A DNA stretch of 64,000 nucleotides, from assembly GCA_025210525.1 (NCBI GenBank), contig JAOARP010000047.1, positions 372,001 through 436,000 on the forward strand, in the 5' to 3' direction. Both the position numbers and the translations under genes were made by a program. The number at the start of each line of letters is the position of its first letter. Within the stretch, counting starts at the first letter, position 1. Positions 36,182 through 45,562 of this stretch are shown here, piece by piece. The notes beneath the pieces were generated by a model. That model was not told the DNA's origin. It was given only the letters and a program-made list of their open reading frames with translations, and did no database searches. The DNA comes from Marinisporobacter sp. (GTDB lineage: Bacteria > Bacillota > Clostridia > Peptostreptococcales > Thermotaleaceae).

Positions 36182-36300
36182 ATTCTTCTTCTCATCTTTC
36201 AGAATAATAAATTCTGATGGATTTGGCACCTTTTCAAGCTTATTGCTTGCTGGTTGCCGAGGTTTCTTCGGGCCAGTCCCTCCACCTCTCTGGATAAGAA
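36182..36300 (-). promoter_or_regulatory. SAM-I riboswitch (S-box)
   Basis: The core is near consensus: TTATCCAGAGAGGTGGAGGG, then ACTGGCCCGAAGAAACCTCG, GCAACCAGCAAGC, AAGGTGCCAAATCC, and GAAAGATGAGAAGAAG closing P1. It is on the minus strand upstream of metY-metA with a terminator after it. It binds S-adenosylmethionine and turns off transcription. Confidence 0.97.
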
Positions 36301-36369
36301 TTGTCAGACTATTAAATTATTTAATCATTATTTTATATTTTTTCTACAGTAATGTCAAGATAAATTTCA

Positions 36370-37092
36370 TTATATTTTTGTTTTTCGTAAAAATATCCTA
36401 TAAACCATTACATTTAGCAATAAAATATATACAAATCCTATAAAATAATATTGATGATAAGTTAAAAGTAAAATTCCATTTCCTCTAATCAAGCTACTAA
36501 TTGCTTTTGCAGGCCAAAAGCCTGGTGCAAAAGAAAATAAAAGCTCTTTTTTATCTATAAAAAACAAGGCAATGATAGGAAAAACTAGTATAATTCCTGT
36601 CCCTTTCATAACTGCAAAACCTTCAATTTTATTGTTAGACAAGACATTGATAAATAACCCTGTCATAGGTGCAGCTAAAGATGCCAATAAAGAAATACTT
36701 AAGATATTCTTCATAGAAAGCTCTCCAATAGCTGAAAACCACATAACATAAACGCAAGCTAAAAAGGAAAGAATGCTAACAATGATTAATCGAAAAGATA
36801 AAAATTGATGAATACTAAGGGGCGTAACCCTTATAGATGTAAAAATATGATCGTCTCGATCATCTAAAATAGAAAAAGCTATCAGTCCTCCATAAATTTG
36901 CGGTGTCATTAACGTTAAGATTACAACAATTAAATCTGCATAAAGTTTTATATGAAAATCACTATTTTTCGCTATATAAGGAAGCAAATATCTTCCTATC
37001 ACACCAAATATCACTGGGTAAAATATCATAAATCCCATCAAAGGATCTCTTTTCCATTTTTTAAATTCACTTTTTATAAAACTCCCATACAT
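36370..37092 (-). CDS. ABC-type exporter permease subunit
   Basis: This 240-residue protein of the ABC-2 permease type has six helices, opening FIKSEFKKWKRDPLMGFMIF and containing YGGLIAFSILDDRDDHIFTS, the conserved amphipathic stretch. The ATG at 37092 is preferred over GTG codons at 37101-37104, which lie too close to AAGGAAAG. It is the last of a three-gene ABC cassette with another permease and an ATPase. Confidence 0.85.
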   Translation of the reverse strand: MYGSFIKSEFKKWKRDPLMGFMIFYPVIFGVIGRYLLPYIAKNSDFHIKLYADLIVVILTLMTPQIYGGLIAFSILDDRDDHIFTSIRVTPLSIHQFLSFRLIIVSILSFLACVYVMWFSAIGELSMKNILSISLLASLAAPMTGLFINVLSNNKIEGFAVMKGTGIILVFPIIALFFIDKKELLFSFAPGFWPAKAISSLIRGNGILLLTYHQYYFIGFVYILLLNVMVYRIFLRKTKI

Positions 37093-37093
37093 A

Positions 37094-37819
37094 TTAAACA
37101 CCACTTTCCTTTATAGCAAATTCATCAAATTTTTTATGGACAAAAAAGTATAATAATATGGAAACAATGATTAAATATAGGGTAGAAAAAACAATCTCCC
37201 AGTTTTTGATTCCGCCTACACAAGATTGTAACAAAATGAATGAGGCTTTTGTAGGAAGCATATAAAAGAGTTTTTTAATGAATTCATTTTTAATGAGTCC
37301 TACCTGTTCTAATAATACTGGTATCATCAATATAAAACTATATTTCATCATTCCAATTAATAGTTCTGTAAAATCCTTTGAATAATAAGTAAGGACAAAA
37401 CCAATCATAGAATGAAAAAAAGCAATCAATACTACAAACCCTAGTAATGGAATAATCTTTATATGGATTTCTTTAAATAACTTTGCATAAAAATATATAA
37501 TCACTAAAGTTATTAGATTAGAAATGATATTTGCACAAGTTTTGCTTATAATATATTCTCCTTTACTAATGGGAGAAACCAATAAAGTTTTTATGACTCC
37601 TTCTTGTTTTTCAAAAAACATAGTTACACCAATCATCAATATAGCCATAGAAGTTACATCTATAAAAATCAACAAGGGAAATATACCACTAACATCTTTA
37701 ATATCTGCAAATTGAAGAACGCCAATCCAAATTAGTGAAAGTAGAAAGCTTGCTGCAAAAATATTATATTTCTTCATTCGTTGAAGCTCTCCTATAAATA
37801 ACACACTTATATTACTCAT
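37094..37819 (-). CDS. ABC-type exporter permease subunit
   Basis: The 241-residue, six-helix protein contains FEKQEGVIKTLLVSPISKGE, the ABC-2 family motif for coupling to the ATPase. It overlaps the ATPase gene by eight bases and abuts its partner permease. The pair likely forms a heterodimeric channel for an unknown drug, lipid or peptide. Confidence 0.85.
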   Translation of the reverse strand: MSNISVLFIGELQRMKKYNIFAASFLLSLIWIGVLQFADIKDVSGIFPLLIFIDVTSMAILMIGVTMFFEKQEGVIKTLLVSPISKGEYIISKTCANIISNLITLVIIYFYAKLFKEIHIKIIPLLGFVVLIAFFHSMIGFVLTYYSKDFTELLIGMMKYSFILMIPVLLEQVGLIKNEFIKKLFYMLPTKASFILLQSCVGGIKNWEIVFSTLYLIIVSILLYFFVHKKFDEFAIKESGV

Positions 37820-38666
37820 CTTCTTTCACCCCTGTCACTTTAATGAATATATCATCTAGGGATGTTTCTTTACTATGCATAGTAATAATTTCTTTATTTT
37901 TTATAATATTTAAAAACCCTTCATTTTCCCCTAAGCCATCTAGATTAAAAGATTCTTTGTTCACAGCGTTGTCTTCTCTATATTCTACCGCTACTTCTCT
38001 TTTTCCATGCTTGATCTTTAAATTTTTAGGTGTATCAATTTCTGCTATTTTCCCATCTACCATAAAAGCTACACGATCACATAGTTCATCCACATCATTC
38101 ATTAGATGGGTTGTTAATAAAACAGTACCACCCTTTTTCTGAAATTCCTTCACTATTTCCTTCATAATCCTTGCATTTTTAGGGTCTAATCCATTGGTAG
38201 GCTCATCTAAAAATAAAACTTTAGGATTATTTAATAAAGCTCTTACAAAATTGAGTCTTACTTTCATCCCTTTTGAATATTCATTGATTTTTTTATTTTT
38301 ATGTTCATAAAGCCCTACTTGTTTTAGTAAATGATCTGTATCTGCATTCGCCTTATATAACTTTTTGAAAAAATTTAGATTCTCCTCAGCTGTAAGCTTT
38401 GAAAAATGAACAGGCATTTCAAATCCTACACCAATATCCTGATAAAAATCTTTTCCATATGTTTTTAAATCTTTTCCCCTATATAAGACCTCTCCATCAT
38501 ACTGACCTAAAAGCTTAATCAATATCTTTTGTGTAGTACTTTTTCCTACACCACTAGGTCCTAAAAGACCTAATATTTCTCCATCTTTCATATGAAAAGT
38601 AATTCCTTTTATGGTACTTTCTTTATTCTTAGGGTACTTGAAATTTAAATTTTTCACTTCAAACAT
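37812..38666 (-). CDS. ABC-type exporter ATPase subunit
   Basis: This 284-residue ATPase has Walker A GPSGVGKSTTQ, signature YSKGMKVRLNFVRAL (YSKG-type, as in exporters of the CcmA/DrrA group), and Walker B VLFLDEPTNGLDPKNAR, then the switch LLTTHLM. The ATG at 38666 follows GAGAGG; the longer frame begins in poorer context. It works with the two permeases downstream. Confidence 0.92.
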   Translation of the reverse strand: MFEVKNLNFKYPKNKESTIKGITFHMKDGEILGLLGPSGVGKSTTQKILIKLLGQYDGEVLYRGKDLKTYGKDFYQDIGVGFEMPVHFSKLTAEENLNFFKKLYKANADTDHLLKQVGLYEHKNKKINEYSKGMKVRLNFVRALLNNPKVLFLDEPTNGLDPKNARIMKEIVKEFQKKGGTVLLTTHLMNDVDELCDRVAFMVDGKIAEIDTPKNLKIKHGKREVAVEYREDNAVNKESFNLDGLGENEGFLNIIKNKEIITMHSKETSLDDIFIKVTGVKEDE

Positions 38667-38733
38667 GTTTGTACCTCTCTTCAAAATACTTATTTATAGT
38701 ATCAGTATGTACCAAACAATTACTTTTTATCAT

Positions 38734-39270
38734 TTAATAATCCAGTATCTTTTTCGTTATATCATTATTATTCTCATCATAAAAAAACACCTCGGGATCT
38801 CTCCTATTTTTATCAAAAAAACAATATACTTTTAAGTAATAGTCTTCATTCGAAATATCTTCCATTTTAATAACATCTCCAAAATCTAATTTAATTTTGG
38901 AAATTATTTTATTGAGATTTTGACCATATACAATATACTGTTCATAGATTCCATTTTCTCCACCTGTAGTATGATACGTCTTAAATAATCCTGCTGCTCC
39001 ACCACGTGCAACTCTAGTATATCCACCTTTAAAATGTCTTTCATAAGAAGACATCCCCACTAAAGTAGATTCTCCTATTGTATACAAAAAGTATTCGTAA
39101 TATTTGTCAGAAAAATGTTTTTTTATTTTAATTGGTTTATGCATTTCTTCACTTATATGTTGTGGAATCTCTTCATAGGGAGTATATGGAGATTCATATT
39201 TAATCAAGAACAAAATCATCATCATAATAATTACGCCAATAATCGTTAAATTTCTTTTAATTTCCTTCAC
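38734..39270 (-). CDS. Membrane-anchored hypothetical protein
   Basis: The 178-residue protein has one N-terminal helix (NLTIIGVIIMMMILFLIKY) and an outside domain with ESTLVGMSSYERHFKGGYTR and a glycine-rich stretch, GGAAGLFKTYHTTGGENG. No family was recognised. It lies in a 600-bp interval between the ABC cassette and the oxidoreductase on the same strand. Confidence 0.6.
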   Translation of the reverse strand: MKEIKRNLTIIGVIIMMMILFLIKYESPYTPYEEIPQHISEEMHKPIKIKKHFSDKYYEYFLYTIGESTLVGMSSYERHFKGGYTRVARGGAAGLFKTYHTTGGENGIYEQYIVYGQNLNKIISKIKLDFGDVIKMEDISNEDYYLKVYCFFDKNRRDPEVFFYDENNNDITKKILDY

Positions 39271-39304
39271 CTTCTTTCACGGTAATAAAGAGAATAAATA
39301 TATC

Positions 39305-41260
39305 CTATAAATTATACCCTTCCATAAACCCAGCCTTAATAGCTCCCCCTATTCTTCCAATCTCATTAGCATCACCTATAACTTTTACATTATCAAAGTT
39401 TTTCTTTATTTCCTCTACCATTTTATTTTCTGGTACTACTCCTAATGAAGGAACTACATGATCTACTTCTCTTTGAACCAATTCATTATTCATTAAATCT
39501 TTAAAAATAATCTTTTCATCCATGATTTTTTCGAGTTGATGACTTGTTAGCATTTGTACGCCATATTTATTCAAATTTCTTAAAATGTCCACCCTATTTG
39601 GCGTATAGATACCTTTTCCTATCTTATTTAGCATTTCAATGATCATTACTTGATTACCTTGTTCTGCTAAAAACTCCCCTGTTTCAAGTCCAGTCATTCC
39701 TGATCCTATTATAGCAACTTTTTTTCCTTCTAATTTTACTTGTCCCTTTAATACTTCTATTGCAGTATGAACATTTTCTCCTTCTACCCCTTCAATATTT
39801 GGAATGAGTGGCTTTGATCCTGTGGCTACAAATACTGCATATGGGTTTAATTCCTTTATTTTTTCTATTGTCCCCTCAGTATTTAATTTCAATGTCATAC
39901 CACGTCTATTCATTTCTCCTGTCATATATTCCATCAACCATGTAATTTTTTCTTTTTTAGGAGGCTTATTGGCTAATTGTAGCTGTCCACCTACCCTATT
40001 TTCTTTTTCAAAAATAACTGGTTTAAATCCTCTCATTGCAAGTATCCTAGCAGCTTCCATTCCAGCAGGGCCTGCACCAATGATTACTACAGTCCTTCCT
40101 TTTCCATTCTTTTTTATATCTTTAAATAGTAGTTCTTTTCCTGCAACTGGATTTACTGCACATTCCATAGGTCTCCCTTTGAGAACAGCTTCAATACAGC
40201 TTAAGCATGAAATACAGGGTTTAATTTCTTTTTCTCTATTATTTTTCGCTTTATTTACCCACTTAGGTTCTACAATAAGCTCTCTTCCTAAAGCTGCAAA
40301 GTCAACAAAGCCTTCTTCTAATAAACTTTCTGCAAAGGATGGTTTTCTAATAACATTTACTCCTATAACAGGAATATTCACAGCTTCTTTTACTGCCTTA
40401 GATAAGTGTTTTCTCCAGCCTTGATCATAAGAAATTGGCTCAATAATGGTATTAGTAGTTGCATAAACACCAGAAGATACATTGATTGCATCTACCCCTA
40501 AACGTTCTAAGTGTTTTGATATTTTTACCCCTTCTTCTAAAGTAATTCCTTCTTCTTTTATTCCAAAGTCTTTTAAAAATTCATCAACAGACAATCTTAC
40601 ACTAATAGGATAGTTTTCTCCACATTCTTCTCTTATTCCTTGAATGATTTCTGTGATAAATTTCATTCTATTTTTAAAGCATCCACCATATTCATCAGTT
40701 CGTTTATTTGTATAGGGACTTAAGAATTGATTGATTAAATATCCATGAGCAGCATGTAGCTCTACTCCATCCATACCAGAATTTTTTAACCTTGCTGCTC
40801 CCTTAATAAAATCTTGAATAATTTCTTTGATCTCCTTTACCATTAATGCTCTTGTTTCTTGTCTACAAACTGCACAAGGAATTGCACTTGGAGCAACAAG
40901 CATTTTTCCTCCATTCAGACTAGAAAAGGTTTGTCTTCCTGGGTGGGCTAATTGAGCAAAAACTTTTACATCATATTGATGAATGGTATCTACTAATTTT
41001 TTAAAGGGTTTTATATTTTCATCATGAGCTATAGATAATTGATGGGCTTCAATAGTTCCATGTTCATCATTTACCTTTAACGCTCCTAAGATAATTAGTC
41101 CTACTCCACCCCTTGCCCTTTCTTCATAATAAGCAATTGTTTCATCTGTTGGATTTCCATCCTTATCTGCCATCCCCACACTCATAGGCGACATAACTAC
41201 TCTATTTTTTAGTACTAGATTGCTAATTCTACCTTTTGAAAATAAATTTTTATATTTCAC
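39305..41260 (-). CDS. NADH:flavin oxidoreductase (FadH/2,4-dienoyl-CoA reductase type)
   Basis: This 651-residue multidomain enzyme has an old-yellow-enzyme TIM barrel that binds FMN (about 1-350; the GVELHAAHGYLINQFLSPYT block is diagnostic). It then has a 4Fe-4S cysteine cluster (CISCLSC, then C in RPMECAVNP) and FAD/NAD domains (VVIIGAGPAGMEAARI, KVAIIGSGMTGLETGEFLA). It reduces enoates or dienoyl-CoA-like compounds; the true substrate is unknown. A GTG at 41260 lies nine bases after GAGGAGG. It is divergent from another FeS/NAD(P)H enzyme. Confidence 0.92.
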   Translation of the reverse strand: MKYKNLFSKGRISNLVLKNRVVMSPMSVGMADKDGNPTDETIAYYEERARGGVGLIILGALKVNDEHGTIEAHQLSIAHDENIKPFKKLVDTIHQYDVKVFAQLAHPGRQTFSSLNGGKMLVAPSAIPCAVCRQETRALMVKEIKEIIQDFIKGAARLKNSGMDGVELHAAHGYLINQFLSPYTNKRTDEYGGCFKNRMKFITEIIQGIREECGENYPISVRLSVDEFLKDFGIKEEGITLEEGVKISKHLERLGVDAINVSSGVYATTNTIIEPISYDQGWRKHLSKAVKEAVNIPVIGVNVIRKPSFAESLLEEGFVDFAALGRELIVEPKWVNKAKNNREKEIKPCISCLSCIEAVLKGRPMECAVNPVAGKELLFKDIKKNGKGRTVVIIGAGPAGMEAARILAMRGFKPVIFEKENRVGGQLQLANKPPKKEKITWLMEYMTGEMNRRGMTLKLNTEGTIEKIKELNPYAVFVATGSKPLIPNIEGVEGENVHTAIEVLKGQVKLEGKKVAIIGSGMTGLETGEFLAEQGNQVMIIEMLNKIGKGIYTPNRVDILRNLNKYGVQMLTSHQLEKIMDEKIIFKDLMNNELVQREVDHVVPSLGVVPENKMVEEIKKNFDNVKVIGDANEIGRIGGAIKAGFMEGYNL

Positions 41261-41435
41261 TTGTAATTTTCCTCCTCTTATTTCTAACAAAACTCTATAA
41301 AAAATTATATAGCTTTTATCCTATAATTTCTATTCTCTTTCAGCATAGTTCTTAATTCATGATTAAACAAATAAAAAAACGCAAATATTATATAGTGAAA
41401 ATATGTGAATTTTAAAATTTTTAGGAGTTGATACT

Positions 41436-42686
41436 GTGGGAACCCACATATTAGATGAAGCAAAAAGATGTCTTCAATGCAAAAGTCCAAAATGCCAAAA
41501 AGGATGCCCTGTAAACACACCTATACCTGAAATGATTAACTTACTACTAGAGGGGCATATTCATAAAGCGGGTGAAAACTTATTTAAGAATAATCCACTA
41601 TCCCTTGTATGTTCCTTAGTTTGTCCCCATGAAAAACAATGTGAAGGAAATTGTATATTAGGGATTAAATCAAATCCTATTCAAATAAGCTCCATCGAAA
41701 ACTATATTTCTGATTATAGTTTAAATGTAATGGATTTAAAGCCTAAAGAAAAATCAATAGGAAATATTGGAATAATCGGCTCTGGTCCTGCTGGAATCAC
41801 CATAGCTTTTATTCTCTCTTTAAAGGGATATCATGTAACTATATTTGAAGCTCATGATCAAATAGGGGGCGTATTAAGATATGGTATTCCAGAATTTAGA
41901 CTTCCTAAAGATATCATAGATAGATTAAGGGATACATTGATCAAACTAGGTGTAGTCATTCGACCTAATACGTTAATAGGCCCCGTCCTAACCATTGAAG
42001 ATCTTTTTAGAGATGGCTTTGATGCTTTATTTATCGGGACAGGTGTATGGAAACCTATGAAATTGAATATCAAAGGTGAAAGTCTAGGTCATGTTCATTA
42101 TGCTATAGATTATTTAAAAAATCCTGACGTTTATACCCTAGGAAACCGTGTATGTGTCATTGGTGCAGGAAATGTAGCTATGGATGTTGCTCGTACAGCC
42201 TTAAGAAAAGGATCAAAAGAAGTATCTATCCTATATAGAAAAGGTATGGAAGATATTCCAGCTGGAAAGCATGAATTAGAGTACGCTAAAATTGATGGAG
42301 TTAAATTTGAACTTTATAAAACACCTACTGCCTTTACGCATGAAGGTGTCTGCTACACTCAAACAAAAAAAGTCAAACATAAAGATGGAGAAAAAATAAT
42401 AAATGTGGATGATTCACAAGGATTATTTAAATGTAACTCCATTATTATAGCAATCAGTCAAGGTCCTAAATCAAATATTATTTCTACTACGAAAGGCATA
42501 AATGTAAATAAATATGGTCTTGTCATCACCGATAAATGTGGAAGAACCACAAAAGAAGGCGTGTTTGCATCTGGAGATGTAGTCACAGGTGCTAAAACAG
42601 TAGTAGAAGCAGTAAATTATTCAAAGAAAGTTGCTGAAGCCATACATGAATATGTTTCGAAAAAGTATACAACTTCTACTAACTAA
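41436..42686 (+). CDS. GltD-like NAD(P)H-dependent FeS flavoprotein
   Basis: This 416-residue protein resembles the small subunit of glutamate synthase and the electron-input subunit of Nfn-type enzymes. N-terminal cysteine groups bind FeS clusters (CLQCKSPKCQKGCPVNTP and CSLVCPHEKQCEGNC). The FAD site is IIGSGPAGITIAF followed by GGVLRYGIPEFRLP, and the NAD(P) site VCVIGAGNVAMDVAR. No large subunit or NfnA partner lies nearby, so its partner is unknown. It starts with GTG behind AGGAG. Confidence 0.9.
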   Translation: MGTHILDEAKRCLQCKSPKCQKGCPVNTPIPEMINLLLEGHIHKAGENLFKNNPLSLVCSLVCPHEKQCEGNCILGIKSNPIQISSIENYISDYSLNVMDLKPKEKSIGNIGIIGSGPAGITIAFILSLKGYHVTIFEAHDQIGGVLRYGIPEFRLPKDIIDRLRDTLIKLGVVIRPNTLIGPVLTIEDLFRDGFDALFIGTGVWKPMKLNIKGESLGHVHYAIDYLKNPDVYTLGNRVCVIGAGNVAMDVARTALRKGSKEVSILYRKGMEDIPAGKHELEYAKIDGVKFELYKTPTAFTHEGVCYTQTKKVKHKDGEKIINVDDSQGLFKCNSIIIAISQGPKSNIISTTKGINVNKYGLVITDKCGRTTKEGVFASGDVVTGAKTVVEAVNYSKKVAEAIHEYVSKKYTTSTN

Positions 42687-42790
42687 AATAGCTTGTTTTT
42701 TCATTGAAAAGTGTGTATGAATTGTCACTTTAACGCTTAACTATCATTACATATATCTCTATTTTCCATTTAATCTATCAAACTTATAAA

Positions 42791-42833
42791 TTTACCAAGG
42801 CTAGAGATATCCATATATTTCAACCTTGGTAAA
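42791..42833. terminator. Hairpin between convergent genes
   Basis: TTTACCAAGG pairs with CCTTGGTAAA across 23 bases. It lies between the plus-strand oxidoreductase and the minus-strand methyltransferase gene. The T-tracts are short. Confidence 0.55.
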
Positions 42834-42899
42834 TCTTCAAACTTTCATATACTATGAAATAATATGACATACCCCTTTATACAAATTTATTTACATACT

Positions 42900-44081
42900 C
42901 TATTTGTATAAATATTTCCTTGTTAGAGGTAAATCATTATTTAAACCCTTTGTAAATAAAAATTGATGGACATCTATTTCTCCATAGTGAAAAGAAGCTG
43001 CACAACCATTTAAATACATTCTCCACATTCTTATAAACTTTTCATCATACATATTTCTCACTTCATCTATAGCTTCTTCAAAATTTTCTGCCCAATTTTT
43101 GAGGGTTTTAAAATAATGTAATCTCAAACTCTCCATATCTACAAGATGAAAATCATAATCCGGCATCATAGCAATGAGTTCTCTTACTGAAGGAATATAT
43201 CCTCCTGGGAATATGTATTTTTTTATCCATTCATTCACTTCACTTTCTACCTGACCTGTTATACAGTGAAGCAAAGATATCCCTCTAGGTTTAAGGAGCT
43301 TATCAATCGTCTTCATATATTCATCAAGACTAGCTCTCCCAACATGTTCAACCATTCCAACACTAACAATTCTATCGAACGTTTCCTCTTCTTGTGCTAA
43401 ATCTCTATAATCCATTAGCTTTACATCTACTAGATCTTCTAATCCATCTTTTTTTATCCGTTCTTTTGTTTTTTTGTATTGTTCTTCACTCAATGTAATT
43501 CCTAAGGCTTTAACTCCATATTTTTTAGCAGCCTCTATGATCAGCCATCCCCAGCCGCTACCTATATCTAACATTCTTTGTCCTTTTTTCAATTGTAATT
43601 TTTTTAATATATGCTGAATCTTATTTAACTGAGCTTCATGTAAAGGCTCATTTTCTTTTTCAAAATAACCACAAGAATAACTCATTGTTGCATCAAGCCA
43701 CAACTTATAAAAATCATTTCCTAAATCATAATGATATTGAATATCCTCTTTCTGCTGATGTATAGAAGTAGGCATTATATGAGAAATCTTTTTTATAATA
43801 TTAGGTGTCCTTAAAAAGCTTTCCTTATTCTTATATACAGATTCTAAAACTTCTCTCAAGTCTCCTTTGAAATCTATGTCTCCATCCATATATGCTTCTC
43901 CAAAAGCTAAATAAGGGTCTTCTAATATTTTATTCTTCGAAATAGGTTTGTTTAGTACAATGGTAAATTTAGATACATCTTCCCCATATTGACGTTTTTC
44001 ATTATCCCAATAGTCTACAGTGAAAGTTTCTTTGGATAATCTTTTGAAAAACTTATCGATAAAAAATTTTTCAAATTCCAT
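42900..44081 (-). CDS. cfa: Cyclopropane-fatty-acyl-phospholipid synthase
   Basis: This 393-residue SAM-dependent methyltransferase of the Cfa family has an N-terminal lipid-binding part, then HYDLGNDFYKLWLDATMSYS, the SAM motif MLDIGSGWGWLIIEAA, VGMVEHVGRASLDEYM and IFPGGYIPSVRELI. It adds a methylene bridge to unsaturated membrane lipids. The ATG at 44081 follows AAGGGG; the 29 codons upstream lack a site. Nothing is seen in the 332-bp interval above it besides the repeats at 44307-44349. Confidence 0.93.
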   Translation of the reverse strand: MEFEKFFIDKFFKRLSKETFTVDYWDNEKRQYGEDVSKFTIVLNKPISKNKILEDPYLAFGEAYMDGDIDFKGDLREVLESVYKNKESFLRTPNIIKKISHIMPTSIHQQKEDIQYHYDLGNDFYKLWLDATMSYSCGYFEKENEPLHEAQLNKIQHILKKLQLKKGQRMLDIGSGWGWLIIEAAKKYGVKALGITLSEEQYKKTKERIKKDGLEDLVDVKLMDYRDLAQEEETFDRIVSVGMVEHVGRASLDEYMKTIDKLLKPRGISLLHCITGQVESEVNEWIKKYIFPGGYIPSVRELIAMMPDYDFHLVDMESLRLHYFKTLKNWAENFEEAIDEVRNMYDEKFIRMWRMYLNGCAASFHYGEIDVHQFLFTKGLNNDLPLTRKYLYK

Positions 44082-44306
44082 GAAAACATCCCCTTTATTC
44101 ATTTTACAAATATTTTCCATTTGTATTATAGCATTATATTTTTTCCCAATCAAATAAAGGAGACCCACTAAAATGCGAAAATTATCTCAAAATTAATTTT
44201 TTTCTAACCCTATCAGCCTACATTTTTTTAATATCTCTTTCTTAATCAAAAATACTAGCTTTTCTTATAATCGAAGTTTTTTCAAACTTCTCCATAACAT
44301 ATTTTG

Positions 44307-44349
44307 TATAATTTATTATTGGTTTTTATATAATTTATTATATAATTTA
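44307..44349. repeat. Short direct repeats ahead of the YheO-type regulator
   Basis: TATAATTTATTAT occurs at 44307-44319 and 44329-44341, 22 bp apart, with a third partial copy, TATAATTTA, at 44341-44349. The spacing is two helical turns. They could be regulator sites or just AT-rich promoter sequence. Confidence 0.4.
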
Positions 44350-44413
44350 AAGTAAACAAGCTAAAAAAATCGCATTTAATATATTTTTTTATATAACAGA
44401 GGTGATTATATTA

Positions 44414-45055
44414 ATGAAAATAAACGAAGCATTAAAACGATATATTCCTATAGCTAACTTAATTGCAAAAACATTTGGAGAAAATTGTGAAGTTGTTATT
44501 CACGATTTATCTGTTCCTCAGAATTCAGTAGTTTATGCTGTAAATAATCATGTAACAGGAAGAAAAATAGGACAATCTTTTGATCATTTAGTAAAGCAAG
44601 TTTTATTATCTAGAAATTTTCACGAAGATTATGCAGCAAATTATATGACCGTTACAAAAGATAGTAAAGAAATAAAATCTTCTACTGCCCTTATTAGAAA
44701 TACAAACGGTGAAGTTATTGGTGCTTTATATGTCAACTATGATCTAGAAGCTATGAAAGATATGAAGAAATTTTCAGATGATTTTCTACATGTAGAAGAA
44801 GAACAAATAGCATATAATGTAGAACCCTTTGATCATGTAATGGAAATCGTTGATGATCTAATTGATAAAATTGTTGGCAATGTAAATGTTGATGACTTAA
44901 AAAGAAAAGACAAAATTTCATTAATTCATTTTATGGATAAAAAAGGAATATTTTTAATGAAAGGTTCCATTGAAAAAGTAGCCACCAAACTAAACATCTC
45001 AAAAGTAACAGTCTATAGTTACTTAGATGAAATAAAAAAATGCCTAAAATTATAA
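44414..45055 (+). CDS. YheO-like PAS-domain transcriptional regulator (DauR type)
   Basis: This 213-residue protein has the N-terminal YheO PAS-like domain (ENCEVVIHDLSVPQNSVVYA, then STALIRNTNGEVIGALYVNY) and a C-terminal helix-turn-helix ending VATKLNISKVTVYSYLDEIK. DauR-type members control amino acid catabolism genes. The ATG at 44414 is preferred to GTG at 44402 because AGGTG lies nine bases upstream. The next gene is a threonine synthase fragment overlapping by 16 bases, likely the original target. Confidence 0.88.
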   Translation: MKINEALKRYIPIANLIAKTFGENCEVVIHDLSVPQNSVVYAVNNHVTGRKIGQSFDHLVKQVLLSRNFHEDYAANYMTVTKDSKEIKSSTALIRNTNGEVIGALYVNYDLEAMKDMKKFSDDFLHVEEEQIAYNVEPFDHVMEIVDDLIDKIVGNVNVDDLKRKDKISLIHFMDKKGIFLMKGSIEKVATKLNISKVTVYSYLDEIKKCLKL

Positions 45056-45402
45056 CTGTTCAAGCTAATGGGTGCGCTCCCATTTACAAAGCCTTTCACG
45101 AAGGAAAAAGGGTTGTAGATGAAATTACAAATACAGGTACTTTGGCTGAAGGCATGGCCATTTCAGCGCCAAAACGTGGAAAGCAAATATTACAAGCTAT
45201 CAAAGATACAAATGGCGAAATTATCACTGCTCCAGAAGACAAAATCGTTAAAACAAGAAAAACCTTAGCAAAGAAAGGATTTTATGTAGAACCTACTACA
45301 GCTACCACCTTTGCAGGATTTTTTGATTATGCCAAAGCAAATAATCTAAAGGACAAAAAAATAATTCTTCCTTTGTGTGGAGCTGGTTTAAAAGCAGATT
45401 AA
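45040..45402 (+). pseudogene. Threonine synthase-like C-terminal fragment
   Basis: The 120-codon frame PKIITVQANGCAPIYKAF, TLAEGMAISAPKRGKQIL, KKGFYVEPTTATTFAGF and ILPLCGAGLK matches only the last third of PLP-dependent threonine synthases. The cofactor lysine region and the first 270 or so residues are missing. Its ATG overlaps the regulator's stop, so deletion probably removed the 5' part and joined the rest to the regulator. It is likely non-functional, though the frame has stayed open. Confidence 0.8.
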
Positions 45403-45463
45403 CATAATAAAAATCAATAGAATTTTTCTAGTTATATTCCTAATTATAAAAAAATAAAGTCTA

Positions 45464-45510
45464 TTAGAAAAGGAGTTTTAGATAAAAACTATCTAAAGCC
45501 CCTTTTCTAA
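45464..45510. terminator. Terminator between convergent genes
   Basis: TTAGAAAAGG-type arms (45464-45483 with 45491-45510) form a stem of about 20 bp with minor mismatch. On the minus strand it leads into a T-rich stretch, so it should end the S41 peptidase transcript. Confidence 0.7.
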
Positions 45511-45562
45511 TAAAACCTACTTAATTTGCTAAAGGTCTCACCCCTTTATAAATTGACGCTCC

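Noticed and set aside
39804-40424. Plus-strand frame of 206 codons opposite the flavin oxidoreductase gene.
   Set aside because: The minus-strand gene has clear FMN, FeS and FAD motifs over the same interval. The plus frame has no site and only shadow-like composition.
44307-44349. Short AT-rich repeats considered as a CRISPR-like or replication-origin iteron array.
   Set aside because: Only two full copies and one partial copy exist, with no spacers, cas genes or replication gene. Promoter-region repeats are a simpler reading.
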